A stretch of DNA of 64,000 bases, taken from positions 1 through 64,000 of the forward strand of contig JAMZAV010000097.1 in the NCBI GenBank assembly GCA_024449915.1, read 5' to 3'. The notes under the pieces are model-generated. The model made no database searches. It was given only the letters and a program-made list of their open reading frames with translations, and was not told the origin of the DNA. This DNA comes from Sweltsa coloradensis. Taxonomy: Eukaryota > Arthropoda > Insecta > Plecoptera > Chloroperlidae. Shown here one piece after another: positions 34,791 to 46,141 of this stretch (position 1 is its first letter; every line of letters starts with the position of its first letter). Both the position numbers and the translations under genes were made by a program.

Positions 34791-35631
34791 AAGTTCATCA
34801 TTGGCTTTGCCTCTGTACATTGTTAAGGAGGAAGTTACATAATTTTTCTTGCATGGATGTGAAGCTAATAATTTTTTTGGAGTTTAACTACTCATTAGTA
34901 TTAACATTGAGTGATTTTTCCCCTTTTCAAAAATTAAATAATGGAAGGTTCAGTTGTCTTGAATTCACTTGGTACAGTTTTCATGTAGTTTTATCAGTTA
35001 AAGCTTTCTAGAAGGGTTGTCTTAAATTCAAGGTCATCTTAGTTTCTGATTAATATGACAACTATTAATTAACGTTTTTTTCAAATGGTTGTGAATTGTG
35101 ATCGACACTTAAAGAGAGTATAGGACAATTGCGTTTTATGCAAATTGCTGTTTGCTCGGCTGACTGACACCACAGATGTTTGAAATTTCGAACATATGTC
35201 ACGAAAGTGGAAATATAGGGCTCTACAGTAACACAATTCTAAAATTTGTTTTAAAATGATTTATAAAAAATAAATACGTTTTCACGAATTTTGATTTTGT
35301 TAAAAACTCTAAAATTTACTATATTCGTGAATTTTTTCTGTCTGATTAAGACAACTTTTTAAAAATCTGTGCCTGTAGGGCTGTCCATGTATGCTTTATT
35401 GACAACTTTGCAAAGTTTCATATACGTCGGATGCTTCTTGGCCGAGCAAATAGCTATTTGCTAACTGCCAAAATTGTAATATGTCCATTTCCTCTTAACG
35501 ACTGCCAACTTCTCACTAGGATACACTTTATTATCTCTCTTTTACCCTGTAGATTCCTACTTTTATTACCCTTCATAATTCTGCAAGTTCAAATCTCCAC
35601 TTACTTAAATCTCTGATCATACCCTGCTTAG

Positions 35632-36383
35632 ATAGGGAACCTAAGTGGGCGTTGTCCGGTTCTCTCCGGTCAGCGTGGTATAGGCAATTAACCCGTGCTA
35701 AATGTTTCGTAAGCGATAGCGCGAGAACCCGACCACGGACCGGAATTATATTCATACTGTAAGAAACTATAATCTTTCCTCTTTGCGTGGATATACATAA
35801 CTCTGCTCTATCACAAATATTAATGACATTTGTTTTGAGTTGAAGTGAACTCTACATTTACACTGTTGCCAAACCTTCCAAACTGCTCATGAAAAAGTAC
35901 GTAAAACCATTTTGTCCCATAACATTTGGTATCCGACTTGCTTTGTGGCTACTGTGAGGTCACTGGGTTGTACTAGATTATACATTACTAATAAAATATC
36001 CTTTAATGTGCCAACAAAATCTTGAATGCGAAGTACATTTAGCAACCATGGACAGGCGCGTGGTATGCGAGGATGCCACAGCTGCACACAACGTGGCTGC
36101 GTCTCGCTTAGGTTGCCGCTCAGTCAGAGTACATTTGCGACAGCGCGCAAACATGGGTCCATTTAACTCATAATAGTTTGAATTTAGGAAGCGTCATCGA
36201 GCAAAGTAGAATGCCATCATCTTCTTCACAGAATAATGCATCTTGTGATGTTATTGGTTTAGATTTGTTTTGCGCGAGTCAAAAGATACGGCGAGTTACA
36301 TTTTCGTACCATGCTAATTCTTATGGGCGCTGAGACCAGAGAGAACCAATTTCCTTCCCGCCTTCAAAACTTAGGTTCCCTAT
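35632..36383. mobile_element. MITE-like element with imperfect 45-nt inverted ends
   Basis: ATAGGGAACCTAAGT at the left mirrors ACTTAGGTTCCCTAT at the right. Inside, GGTTCTCTCCGGTC mirrors GACCAGAGAGAACC. I could not find a convincing target duplication, so the superfamily is open. Confidence 0.6.
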
Positions 36384-36694
36384 TGAGAAAGCTTTATTTA
36401 TTCATTCAATAGGTAATGTAGTAGGCCTACTTGTAAATTATATCCCAGCAAAGAGTAAGAAAATATGTTGTCAATTGCAACTATCAAGTATCAACACTTC
36501 CAATTTCATTTATCACTAGGATCAACATAAATTGTTTCGTATTTTGTAACTATTTATATTACCAGAAGCAGTGTTGGGTAGATAGACGTGCAATAGAAAA
36601 GGAAATTACACAAACATGAAAAAAGTTGTGTACTTTTTTCGTATGCATCATAAGAGGGGCCAAATGCCTTCTTAATGTTGAGATAGGGGTGTGG

Positions 36695-36805
36695 GTAGGA
36701 AACTGATGGAAACCCACCTGGCTTACGCCGGTCTGAACTCAGATCATGTAAGGATCTAAAGGTCGAACAGACCTAAACTTTGAACATCTACACAGTTTTC
36801 TGCTA
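36695..36805 (-). pseudogene. NUMT: mitochondrial 16S rRNA 3' fragment
   Basis: On the minus strand the stretch reads GGTCTGTTCGACCTTTAGAT, CCTTACATGATCTGAGTTCA and GACCGGCGTAAGCCAGGT. This is the highly conserved 16S region around the universal 16Sbr primer site, in the form seen in arthropods. The flanks leave the 16S pattern within about 60 nt on the GGTTTCCATC side. No other mitochondrial gene is nearby, so it is a nuclear copy. Confidence 0.75.
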
Positions 36806-36994
36806 CGTGATTTCAAAAGCCGTTAAGATTGTTACATACATCTAAAAACACTCGAAATACTTCTCATTATATTGTACAACTACTATCTTCACTTGAAACA
36901 ATGTTGCCAGAGTTCAAGCTAGATTATAGAAATGGAGCCATTATCAATGAAGAGAACCGTGTTACCTGAGTACGACAATGGATCAGAAAATGAC

Positions 36995-37560
36995 AGGTGA
37001 TAAGCATAGGTAGAGAAAAAGTGTTTAAAGTGCAAAAGCAGACAAACTATCGAAAGGGGTCCCTGGAGTAAATTTGGGTGCCCATAAAATAAAGTACGGT
37101 ACTTGCAACTACGTACACACAAAATATATATGGTATCAGTCCCGTGCTTACATATGGTGGTTCTTTACTGACTACAAAAAGAGCAAGCAAGGCCCTGGAT
37201 AGAGTGCAGAACCAGGATTGAACAAGAGCAGTGAAATGAACACCTATAGCTGCAACAGAGAAACTTGTCAATATACAGCATTTGGAACTTATAAGATGCA
37301 TCAAATGCTGCTGGTAGTGTACATGAAAAGTGGCTTAAGTTGACGAGAAGCTGAAATCTCGAAAGACCTTTATAATAGCAGCAGAAGACAGGTAGAAACT
37401 ACAACCATGAGCATGAGAAAAGAATAACCAAAACCAAACATCAGAGTGGCCATATTGGATATACCACATGTATTGACAGTTGGAGAGAAAGAAAAGTGAA
37501 TACAACAAACCAGAGTTAAGAAGACGAACAACTGACTACATACGTAAGGAAGGAATTTCA
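36995..37560 (+). pseudogene. LINE fragment: reverse-transcriptase C-terminal part
   Basis: One frame reads VLTYGG then LDRVQNQ and, after stops, TPIAATEKL. This is the block after the RT palm in non-LTR elements of the I/R1/Jockey groups. Several stops break it. The catalytic YxDD block is not found upstream. Confidence 0.55.
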
Positions 37561-38679
37561 TACTGATGGGTCTGCATCACCTGGAGAGGGTATTCAGCAT
37601 TAAATGTAACAAGAGATTGCGCCACCGTCGCGCGGATTCTTGCAATATGGACGGAGAAACTAGGTTCACAACGACTTTTAGCAAAGAAAAGCTTTTCAAT
37701 ACCTTTATATTGCCCTCAGATTTAGAGCTTTGATTTTTAAAGAGCCCCAGGTACATATTGTGTTGTGTCCACTCCACAACCTACCCAGGTACATATACAT
37801 GCTGGAATATGACGATCAACCATCTTTCAATACTACAAATCACCTTAGCATCATTAAAAAAATATACATTCGTAATAATGAAGAGCCCGAGTATTCTATT
37901 GTAATTTACTTTTCAAGTTGTTTTCCTTTTTTCTTCTTATAGGCCTATCTGTGCCCCCTTTTTGCACTTCACTTGTATGGGCCTATAAATTAGATCTATA
38001 AAATTCCATCTGGCCCTCTGCCTGTTGTAAAAGGTGTCAGAAAAAGTAAAAAGGCCAACAAAATCTTTATGAAATAATATCGTTAGATCAAAATAATAAA
38101 GTTGTCAAGTGTGTCTTTAAACAAATGATAAAATCAGACAAAATTTAAAAGTCGGCTGTTGTGAAAAATGCACTATTGTCAACATTTGTTGCCTACTGTC
38201 GTTCACAATTGAATTGTTTTCTCCATCATTGGATAATGTATACTAACAAATTCAACGAGGCATCATTTGACTTTTTAAGACAAACTTATTTCTTGTAGTC
38301 AACCATTAATCATGATTATAATTTGGAATATCAATCGGTTCAAAAGCTCACTATTGTAATGCAAATATCTTAGCAACAGCATGCGCAAGGTAGAATGAAC
38401 CTTGTTTCTCTAGCTATGCGTTTAACCGCTAGAGCGCATACCTGCAACATTAAATGACAAATGGCGGGTGCAGGTGTGTATTGTAAAAGGTTTGAACACT
38501 CCTGGGCGGAAAAAAATGCAATCAATTACGATGACTAGTTCAAGGCCATAAAGTTAGCATGTAGAGATCAAGTAAGCACAAAGAAAAATATAGTGATAAT
38601 TTTTGGACTGAAAGGCCAATAGGCTTTGCCTGTAAGTAGAGGGTGGACAATGACTTATGAGGTATGCAATGTACTAGTG

Positions 38680-38805
38680 CAAATGCTATATTTTGAAGCC
38701 AGAGAGGTAGTGCTGCAGTGGATTCCAGCGCATGTGAAGTGTATGGTAACGAGAAGGCAGATTACCTGGTGAAGAGAGGCAGCAAAATGACCCAGTACTC
38801 GCAAA
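38680..38805 (+). pseudogene. LINE fragment: RNase H domain C-terminal part
   Basis: EVVLQWIPAH is followed, after a frameshift, by YGNEKADYLVKRGSK. This is the H-x(n)-GNExAD signature of RNase H1-type domains in I-like LINEs. Neither start nor stop is intact. Confidence 0.6.
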
Positions 38806-38959
38806 TCTACCATATTCATTAGTAAAGTAAATGCATTATGGATCAAAGAGATAAGATTGAAATTGCCAGCGTGGATGTATGGAAGATCATCTCCACAAGA
38901 AATACCATACATATGATATACAACCCTCCAAACAACATCCCGGAGTCACTGGAGACCCT

Positions 38960-39840
38960 CCAGGTGCAGACACTCCATCGTCATTGGCGACCTCAATGCT
39001 CCACACAAAGACTGGGATTACAACACCACCTCACCAGTAAGTGCGCACTGTGGCAGATCCAATGCACTTCAAGTGCTGGAGGAAGAAGATGAAGAAAACC
39101 GACAAACATTCCTCTCAAACGCAAGCCACACCCGATTTGGTCATCGCCCACACTCGCATATAACCTGAAACAGGAAAACCTTGACTGCCCCTCAGGACTA
39201 GGGCACAAAGTAATCAATATCTCAAACATGACTAGTGGGAATAAGAAAAACAAAGAAACGCCTTATTTAAGATGGAACTTCAAAAAGGCAGACTGGGCTA
39301 AATATACATTAACCCTTGAAGAACTGGTTTCCGATATCACTCTTGTCTGGCAACCCACATAGAGATAACACTGCTGGAAGAGATCATCAAAAAGGCTGCA
39401 AAAAAGCACATTCCACGAGGTGCTCTTAAACAATATGTGCCTTTCTGGAGCCCCCGCCTAAGCGCTCTGAAGAAAAAGAGAAAAGAGTGTAGAGCGAACC
39501 ACCGAACCAGACACTTGTAAACTATGTAACTTTGAATCCCAAGACAGAGCACACCTTTTCAGGTGTGCCGCACTTTAGAATGACATTGACTCCCTGCCCA
39601 ATGATGAGCAGGTCAGAGAAAGAAGCTATTTTATACTGGATATTAAGAAAGAAGAATGGCTGAAGAAGCCCCTCTCTGTACAGGAAAAAAAGTCACATCT
39701 TAGCACAGCAACCAAGCGGAAAGGGCACAAGGACATGAAAATTAAAGGGAAATACAAAGTATGGATAAGTAAAAAGATTGCTACTGTAAATGTCAAAGAT
39801 AATGGAAATAAACTAACCGCTACTTAGCTACTACTACCTA
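38960..39840 (+). pseudogene. LINE fragment: endonuclease core joined to C-terminal zinc motif
   Basis: SIVIGDLNAPHKDWDYN (from about 38974) is the GDxN core of an apurinic-type endonuclease. After frameshifts come LRWNFKKADWAKY and IPRGALKQYVPFW, the linker before the RT. At about 39510 CKLCNFESQDRAHLFRC follows, a CCHC motif usually at the protein's far end. So the RT region is deleted. Probably I/R1-type. Confidence 0.6.
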
Positions 39841-40256
39841 CATGGGATAGAAATCACTGATAGCAGTATTTGCAGAGAGTATATTCTGATGAGATTGTAA
39901 CGGCCAGCGTTCGACTGAGGCGAGGAAAAGTCTCAAAGACAAAATGGATGCCCGTTCTCCTGGCATGACTACTACAAGGAAAAGGAGGCAGAAAATGCAT
40001 GATGGCCTAGTAAGCCTAAGACGCGAGCATATGATGGAGAACTTGAATTTTTTGTGTTTTTATGAGTACCAGTATCTAACAATCTTGCAGCTCCCTGCAG
40101 TTGCCTGTCAGGTAATCTGTTGTGTTCACTGACCACACCTATATCTAAGCATATGTAATTTGTATTTGTTGCATATCCCTACTCTCTCTTAGGCAAGGTG
40201 TAAGAATGTAATATTAAGGGGAAGTATCACCACCAATATTAAAACCACGAGAAATA

Positions 40257-40440
40257 ACCTTATTTTAGTAATATCTCTCAAACCGTAAAGTAAAATCGAA
40301 AAAAGGCTACTAGGTCTTGCATAGTTTTGTTAGAACTGTAACACCGTGTACCTTATTTTAGTAATATCTCTCAAACCGTAAAGTAAAATCGAAAAAAGGC
40401 TACTAGGTCTTGCATAGTTATTGTTAGAACTACACCGTGC
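40257..40440 (+). repeat. Direct repeat, two units of about 93 bp
   Basis: ACCTTATTTTAGTAATATCT starts at 40257 and again at 40350. The units continue alike through AAAAAAGGCTACTAGGTCTT and ACACCGTG. Confidence 0.85.
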
Positions 40441-40472
40441 ATGATAAATTGTTCAAATATTGTAATTAGTAG

Positions 40473-40874
40473 TAGGGATGCACACGATAATCGATATTAT
40501 CGATCAATAACCAATAATGGATATTATTTCGATAATCGATAACCAAAATTCATTATCGATTATCAAAATATCAAATAATTCGTCAATAGTGGCACGAACT
40601 AAACTCTAAAGACTGAGATTATCTCACGTTGTGCCATGACACTCGAGATTTATGTTTGGAATTGACATCAGTCGATAACGGAAGCCAAACATATGACATC
40701 GAAGACAGCCAGCCAGTAGGCCTAAACGGAACGTGATAGTTTTGTTTTGACTTACACTTGCCACACTTGAGGTTCCACTAACAGGCTTTAAAGGTGATAT
40801 CGATATTATCGATTCGATAATGACATTACCATTTTGATAATTGATAATGAAAAAAGTATTGATGTGCATCCCTA
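40473..40874. mobile_element. hAT MITE, 402 bp, perfect target duplication
   Basis: Ends TAGGGATGCACA...TGTGCATCCCTA. The 8-bp duplication ATTAGTAG flanks it at 40465-40472 and 40875-40882. The interior near both ends is rich in ATCGAT/CGATAATCG palindromes. No ORF of note. Confidence 0.9.
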
Positions 40875-42042
40875 ATTAGTAGGGTTTTTAATGGAATAGA
40901 TTTATTTAATATAATCCTCGAATAAAATCAGAACTGGTTACAATATTTGAAAAAGGTTTTATGCCAGATATAGGTCTAACTAGACCACATAAACACTTTC
41001 GTAAATTTGTGTAGCGTTACGTTATTATTAAAATAAGGTCATTTCGTGTGGTTTTTAATATTGGCGGTAGTCCTTCCTCTTAACAGGTAAATTACTGACC
41101 TATAGCTCGCTTGGTATGCCCAAAAACCTGTTAAAATACCTAGCTTCTAGCATTCTCCAGCATGTTGTCTAAAGCTGTTTAACTGTCTTACGTTTTGGAA
41201 CAGGTAAATATGGCTAATAGTAATGGCTTAAAAACACAAGGGAAATTTTAAATTTTGGAACAATATAAATCAAAACCTGGATGTATTATTTATCTAGGTA
41301 TAATGGTTTGAAATTTAAGATGAAATATCCTAAAGATTTGAAGGATCATAATATAGTGTGCCTCTCAAGGGTTTCACAATCGTTAAGAAGTTTTTTTTTG
41401 TAAATGCTGCCATAACTAAAATGTTAAAAATGCTTGAATGAAAACTTCTGGCAACTTGAGCATGCTGCAAAGTGCAAACACTAGAATTGTGTTCCGGAAT
41501 CAGAGTCTATCCTTTCCAACCAAGTTTCGGAATGAGCCGATGACAAATTTTCAACAGGTTTCGGACGTACCCCTTCATATCATAAAATTCTACTAATTAT
41601 CCTGGATTTTTGTTATAGTGATTTTGATAGTGATTTCACTTTCGTAAACAAAATTTCGAAGCCGTTCAGGTTCTTCCAATCTAAAGTTAGTATTGGTTGT
41701 ATTATTGTTTGCAGCAATTGAAACTTCCTTCCTTCCGCAAATTTATTAGCGTATTCCAAAGAGCTTTTTTTATTAGGACGACTAAATTAATGACATGAAC
41801 AGCTTTTTATTATTTGTTGTTTCTCTTATTGTGATTACACATAGTGTAATCCAAGTGTTTATTACTGATATTATTAATGTTTCCTCATGAAAATCCAAAA
41901 ATCATGCATATTTATTTGATTTGCAATTTGCTGCATTGTAATAACTGGCACACCTAGACTACAACATTAACTGTCTATGGAAGCATAAATATTTTGATAC
42001 ACCCTCTTATTGGTCCATGATATACTTGATAGATATCGACTC

Positions 42043-42946
42043 AATTGACGACTTGAATTGTATCCGCCTCCTGACGTCACGAGGCAACATGGCGGAATTA
42101 GTTGGTATAAATCCTCATTTCGCAAGTTGACGCCTGCTTCACGGCGCAACACTTATCACGGTCTAACTTTTATTCTATTCATTATTTGGACAATATTTAA
42201 ATGAATAATATTTAGCAAATATATCATTCTTTGTAATAGCGATTATTTCGATTTTTTTGACACAGTCGTTAGCTTGTTATAATAATGTACGCATCATACA
42301 TTTAAAAATTATCAATGACTAAAGTTTTCTCAATAATTTATTTGACAAAAAACTACTGATCGGATTTCGACAAGACCTCTTTAAAAATATGCATCGGACT
42401 GTTTAGCCAAGAAATAAACTAACTTTCTAGATAGAAAGTGCACTGAACGAAACTTTGCAGCATAGAGTAATATGCAGGGTATGTGTTTTTATCTAAAATA
42501 CGCACTCTTGACGTGCGGATGAGCCGTGAAAAAGTGCACGCTGCATATTACTCTATGCTGTAAATTTTCGATCAGTGCACTTTCTATCTAGAAAGTTAGT
42601 ATATTTCTTGTCTAAGCAGTCTGATGCATTTTTACAAAGAATTCTTGTCGAAATCCGATCAGTAGTTTTTTGTCAAATTAATTAATGAGAAGAGTCATTG
42701 ATAATTTTCACTTGTGTGATGCGCACATTGTTATAACCAGCTAACGACTTTGTCAAATTAATCGAAATAATCGCTATTACAAGGAATGATATGTTTGCTA
42801 AATATTGTTCATTTAGAATAAAAGTTAGAGCGTGATAAGTGATGCGCCGTTCAGCAGGCGCCAACTTGCGAAATGAGGATTTTACCCAATACTAGTCACG
42901 TGACCTATCGATCGTTTTAAGCTCCGCCCATTTCGAGTCGTCAATT
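42043..42946. mobile_element. Fold-back element with 0.4-kb arms
   Basis: The left arm (42043-42470) and right arm (42525-42946) are reverse complements with indels. Examples are CTTTCTAGATAGAAAGTGCA/TGCACTTTCTATCTAGAAAG and CTCATTTCGCAAGTTG/CAACTTGCGAAATGAG. The spacer is about 50 nt. Outer ends AATTGACGAC...GTCGTCAATT. No ORF inside; superfamily unknown. Confidence 0.8.
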
Positions 42947-43397
42947 AAATAAAGCATATTGATTTTTACAAGAATGCTTGCAGTAGTAGGCTTGCCCACT
43001 TGCAGTTTTACCGAACACAAAACTCGAGATTTCTCAAAAACTGCGATGTCAAATGATTATCGATTACTGATAGAAATTCATGCAGATATGTCAATCGAAG
43101 ATATTTAAGTAATAACTCGTGTATGGTGGTATTATCATCAATTTCATCATGTTCACATTGTGTAGCTACTAGCTAGGTTTGTCTACAGTGCTACCGAAAA
43201 TTCACTAGTTCGCTAATATATAGTTAACAGCAAACAATGAAAGCAATGTGCACAAATTGTGATAGAGCTTTCATTGTTGCTTTTAACTACACTTGCGGAC
43301 TAGCGTGTGTTTGTTGGTACAGCACAGCAGAATTACTGGTGCTGGGCTTCCAGCTACACTATGTGGACTTAATTAACACCTTACCTAATTAAATTAG

Positions 43398-43556
43398 TTT
43401 AGATTGGAGAAGGGTTGACAGGTTGGGAAAGCATAGAGAACATAAAGCCCAGCCTGAAGGGCTGGGGGCGACAAAATTTTTCACCTGCTGATGACAACTG
43501 TAGCTAATTTAAAGTTGTTACCTTAATCCACGACGCGTTTCGTCCTTCTGGGAATA
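43398..43556 (-). repeat. Dispersed repeat A, copy 2
   Basis: Reverse-complement copy of 4922-5085, nearly full length, with the same internal GCCC...GGGC hairpin and the GACGCGTTTCGTCC motif. Confidence 0.65.
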
Positions 43557-44387
43557 TTGATCAAAGTATGGAAGTATAGAAAGAGATGAAAGTAGTACTC
43601 ACTAATGTAAAATTGTAACTAATGTAACTAACGTTAAATTTATATTTAGAAAACAAGTCTAAAATAAAAATATTTTTAAATTGGTATATTTAGGCTACTA
43701 AAGAAAACAATTAAGAATTTACTAGACAGTAACTCATTTAATTGGCTTTGATTTTTATCTGGAATTAAATGATTGGTAATTGTTTAACATCTAGAACAAA
43801 GAAACTACCTGTAGGCTTCGTGAATCTGTTTGTGAAACCAGGAAATTAATCTTCTGTTTAAACTCCCCCCTTCGTTGTATCTGTGGGAATAACTTCAAAT
43901 GGCTACCACTTGGATTAACTGTTCAACCTCGAGCCATCTTGGGATAAATTTCCTTAGATGTTGCAAGCCTGCCAACTATACTGTTCAATTGCTTACCGAT
44001 TGTATGTTTCTTACATTTCAGGTGACGCAATTGGCAACAAGACGACTGCGCTCAACCAACCACGAGGGCTGCAACTTCTCTTGAGATCACTCTTGAAATC
44101 TGCGCTTTCCCCAGGCCATCACCGAACATCGCTAATCAACTACTAGCCGCACAGCACTTGAAGATTCCTCCGAAACCAGCCACATGCGAAGGTTCTATGC
44201 ACTAATCCCGAACACTTTTATTTTTCAAGGCCATGGACATAGCCTGCATTGGAATGCCATTTACTGTGTACTACATGTTTATTGTTTAATATATTTAATG
44301 TTTAACTAATGCTGTTGTGTTTACTACTCTTTGTACTTAGCACCATAACTAATTCCCATGTACTTTCTTCTTAACAATGCCATGTAT

Positions 44388-44491
44388 GAGAGCTGACACT
44401 TCTGTAAGTCCATGGACCAACAGGAGTCATCTCCAGCTAAGTTGGCTGGAGATGACTACTAGTTGGTTCATAGACTTACACAAACCTCAGC
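44388..44491 (+). repeat. Long hairpin 1 (49-nt arms)
   Basis: GAGCTGA...TGTAAGTCC...AGTCATCTCCAGC folds on GCTGGAGATGACT...GACTTACA...TCAGCTC. The apical 13 bp are perfect, with a loop of about 6 nt (TAAGTT). Confidence 0.75.
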
Positions 44492-44595
44492 TCTAATACT
44501 TGCACTTCCTAATCCTTGAGCCATTTAGGACTTGACCCAATTTATGGAGATAGTCTTTTTTTCCAAGGCCATCACCATCTCTGCTTGGTCAGCTG

Positions 44596-44634
44596 CTAAC
44601 CTTCCTTGCAGGGTTAGCAGTTGACCTAGTTTAT
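44596..44634 (+). repeat. Short hairpin 2
   Basis: GGTCAGCTGCTAACC and GGTTAGCAGTTGACC pair over 15 positions with one G-U, around a 9-nt loop. TTTATGGACTTAGC and TTTTTTTCAAGGCC motifs are repeated beside it. Confidence 0.55.
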
Positions 44635-44930
44635 GGACTTAGCTGTTTTTTTCAAGGCCAACTATCAGTTGACCTACTTTATGGACTTAGCCATTTTTTT
44701 GAAGGTCAGCAATATAATAATAATAATTAAATTAAATAATAATAATACAATTTATAAATAAAATATAATATTTATTATTAAACAATACAATTATAATACA
44801 AATATTATAAAATTATGCAAAAAAATGGACAAAAACACAAAAAATAGGCCAAAAAAGCGCTTTTTATATACCCTAAGTGTTTTTGACATTTCAGAGCTAC
44901 CAAGTTTAGCACATGAACTTTTCACTTAAA

Positions 44931-45112
44931 CAGAGTGCTCTCCCCAAGGCAGAGACAGGACTGATGATGAAACTCGAAGAGGTCCACTTCCCAAACATTT
45001 AGTTGCGATTGAACCTGCGAGGGTTCAATCACAACTAAGATATTCAGAAAATGGCAACCTCTCGTGAGATTCCATATCAGCCCTGTCGATGCATTGGGGA
45101 AAACACTCTGCT
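44931..45112 (+). repeat. Long hairpin 3 (about 85-nt imperfect arms)
   Basis: CAGAGTGCTCTCCCCAA pairs with TTGGGGAAAACACTCTG at the base. The apex TTAGTTGCGATTGAACC pairs with GGTTCAATCACAACTAA. The stem between pairs with bulges. Confidence 0.7.
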
Positions 45113-45394
45113 AAGTGTAGCAAAAGCAGCAAAAGAGTGAAAATAGCCAACACTAGCCAACACCACTATGCAGGCCGATGCAGCCATGAGAACAAATTAC
45201 ACCAGGTCACCTCCAGGGGGTAGTGGCTATCATTGCTCCTAGTGTTATGAAGTATTGAAAACCCTCAAGTGCTTCTGTGCTTGCAAAATAAACTGTACGT
45301 ACCCTTTCTCAATGCTTTGGGAATTGCATTTATTTCATGTCTATGCCACTCAGTATTAAAAAGTGATTTACAAATTGAAATTGAACTAAGATAA

Positions 45395-45530
45395 GATTGC
45401 ATTAAAATATAATATATAAATTAGTATCTATCTATTTAGAGTCTACCCACTCAGTCACATAACCTTATCTGAGTTTCAGTGGGAGAACATTAAACGTCAC
45501 TTTGCCTTCACCCAACAAGCATTTCATAAT
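45395..45530 (-). repeat. SINE 3' tail, minus-strand copy
   Basis: Reads on the minus strand as GTGGGTAGACTCTAAATAG preceded by CCACTGAAACTCAG, the tail of the 31625 family. Confidence 0.6.
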
Positions 45531-45984
45531 AAATGTCTACAAGTAAATGCACAATAGAATGGTTTCAAAACCTAACAAAACTTGCAAAACAATAAAATTT
45601 TAATAAATGCACAATGGTTCTCACAAAGGTTCTGAAGCTAAAATTATTAAATCTAAGAAAAAACTGTGCGATTATGGAGGCCTTTAACTAAAAAAGAACC
45701 CAGGCCAAGGAGATTTCTACCGGCTATTGCAGCCCGGTACTTTCATCATCTTTGTATGTCGGGCACACTATTGCAATTCACAAACCAGAAGGGGAGTACT
45801 AACTGCTAATTGAAGTGTGAAAGCACTAGGCCTACGGATGCGCAAATATAAAATAAAAATAGAACAAAATTGTGACTGCATTATTGATCCATAATATTGA
45901 ACGCTGATGCCGGTAAAAACGGTTCCATTTCTACTAGCAGAGATGCATGATCAAAACTGAAAGTCTCAAAAAGTAAATACCAAA

Positions 45985-46140
45985 CTTTATTATTTATAAA
46001 ATAAATAAATTCACATTTAGTCCACCCACTCAGTCTCATAACTGATTTTCAGTGGGAGACTTTTTAGTCTCCTAGCGAAGCATCAAATTATAATCGATCA
46101 CTCAATTGAATGGTGATGATATGGCGTCAGCACAGGGAAT
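45985..46140 (-). repeat. SINE 3' tail, minus-strand copy
   Basis: On the minus strand CCCACTGAAAATCAGTTATG then GAGTGGGTGGACTAAATGTG and a TTTATTTATTT tail. Confidence 0.6.
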
Positions 46141-46141
46141 A

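Larger units (their letters stand above)
44022..45292 (+). ncRNA. Possible terminal exon with hairpins
   Basis: A good acceptor (tgtttcttacatttcag) at 44021 is followed by GC-richer sequence without a long ORF. AATAAA lies at 45287-45292. Within it lie three hairpins. I see no matching upstream exon, so this is a weak call. Confidence 0.2.
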
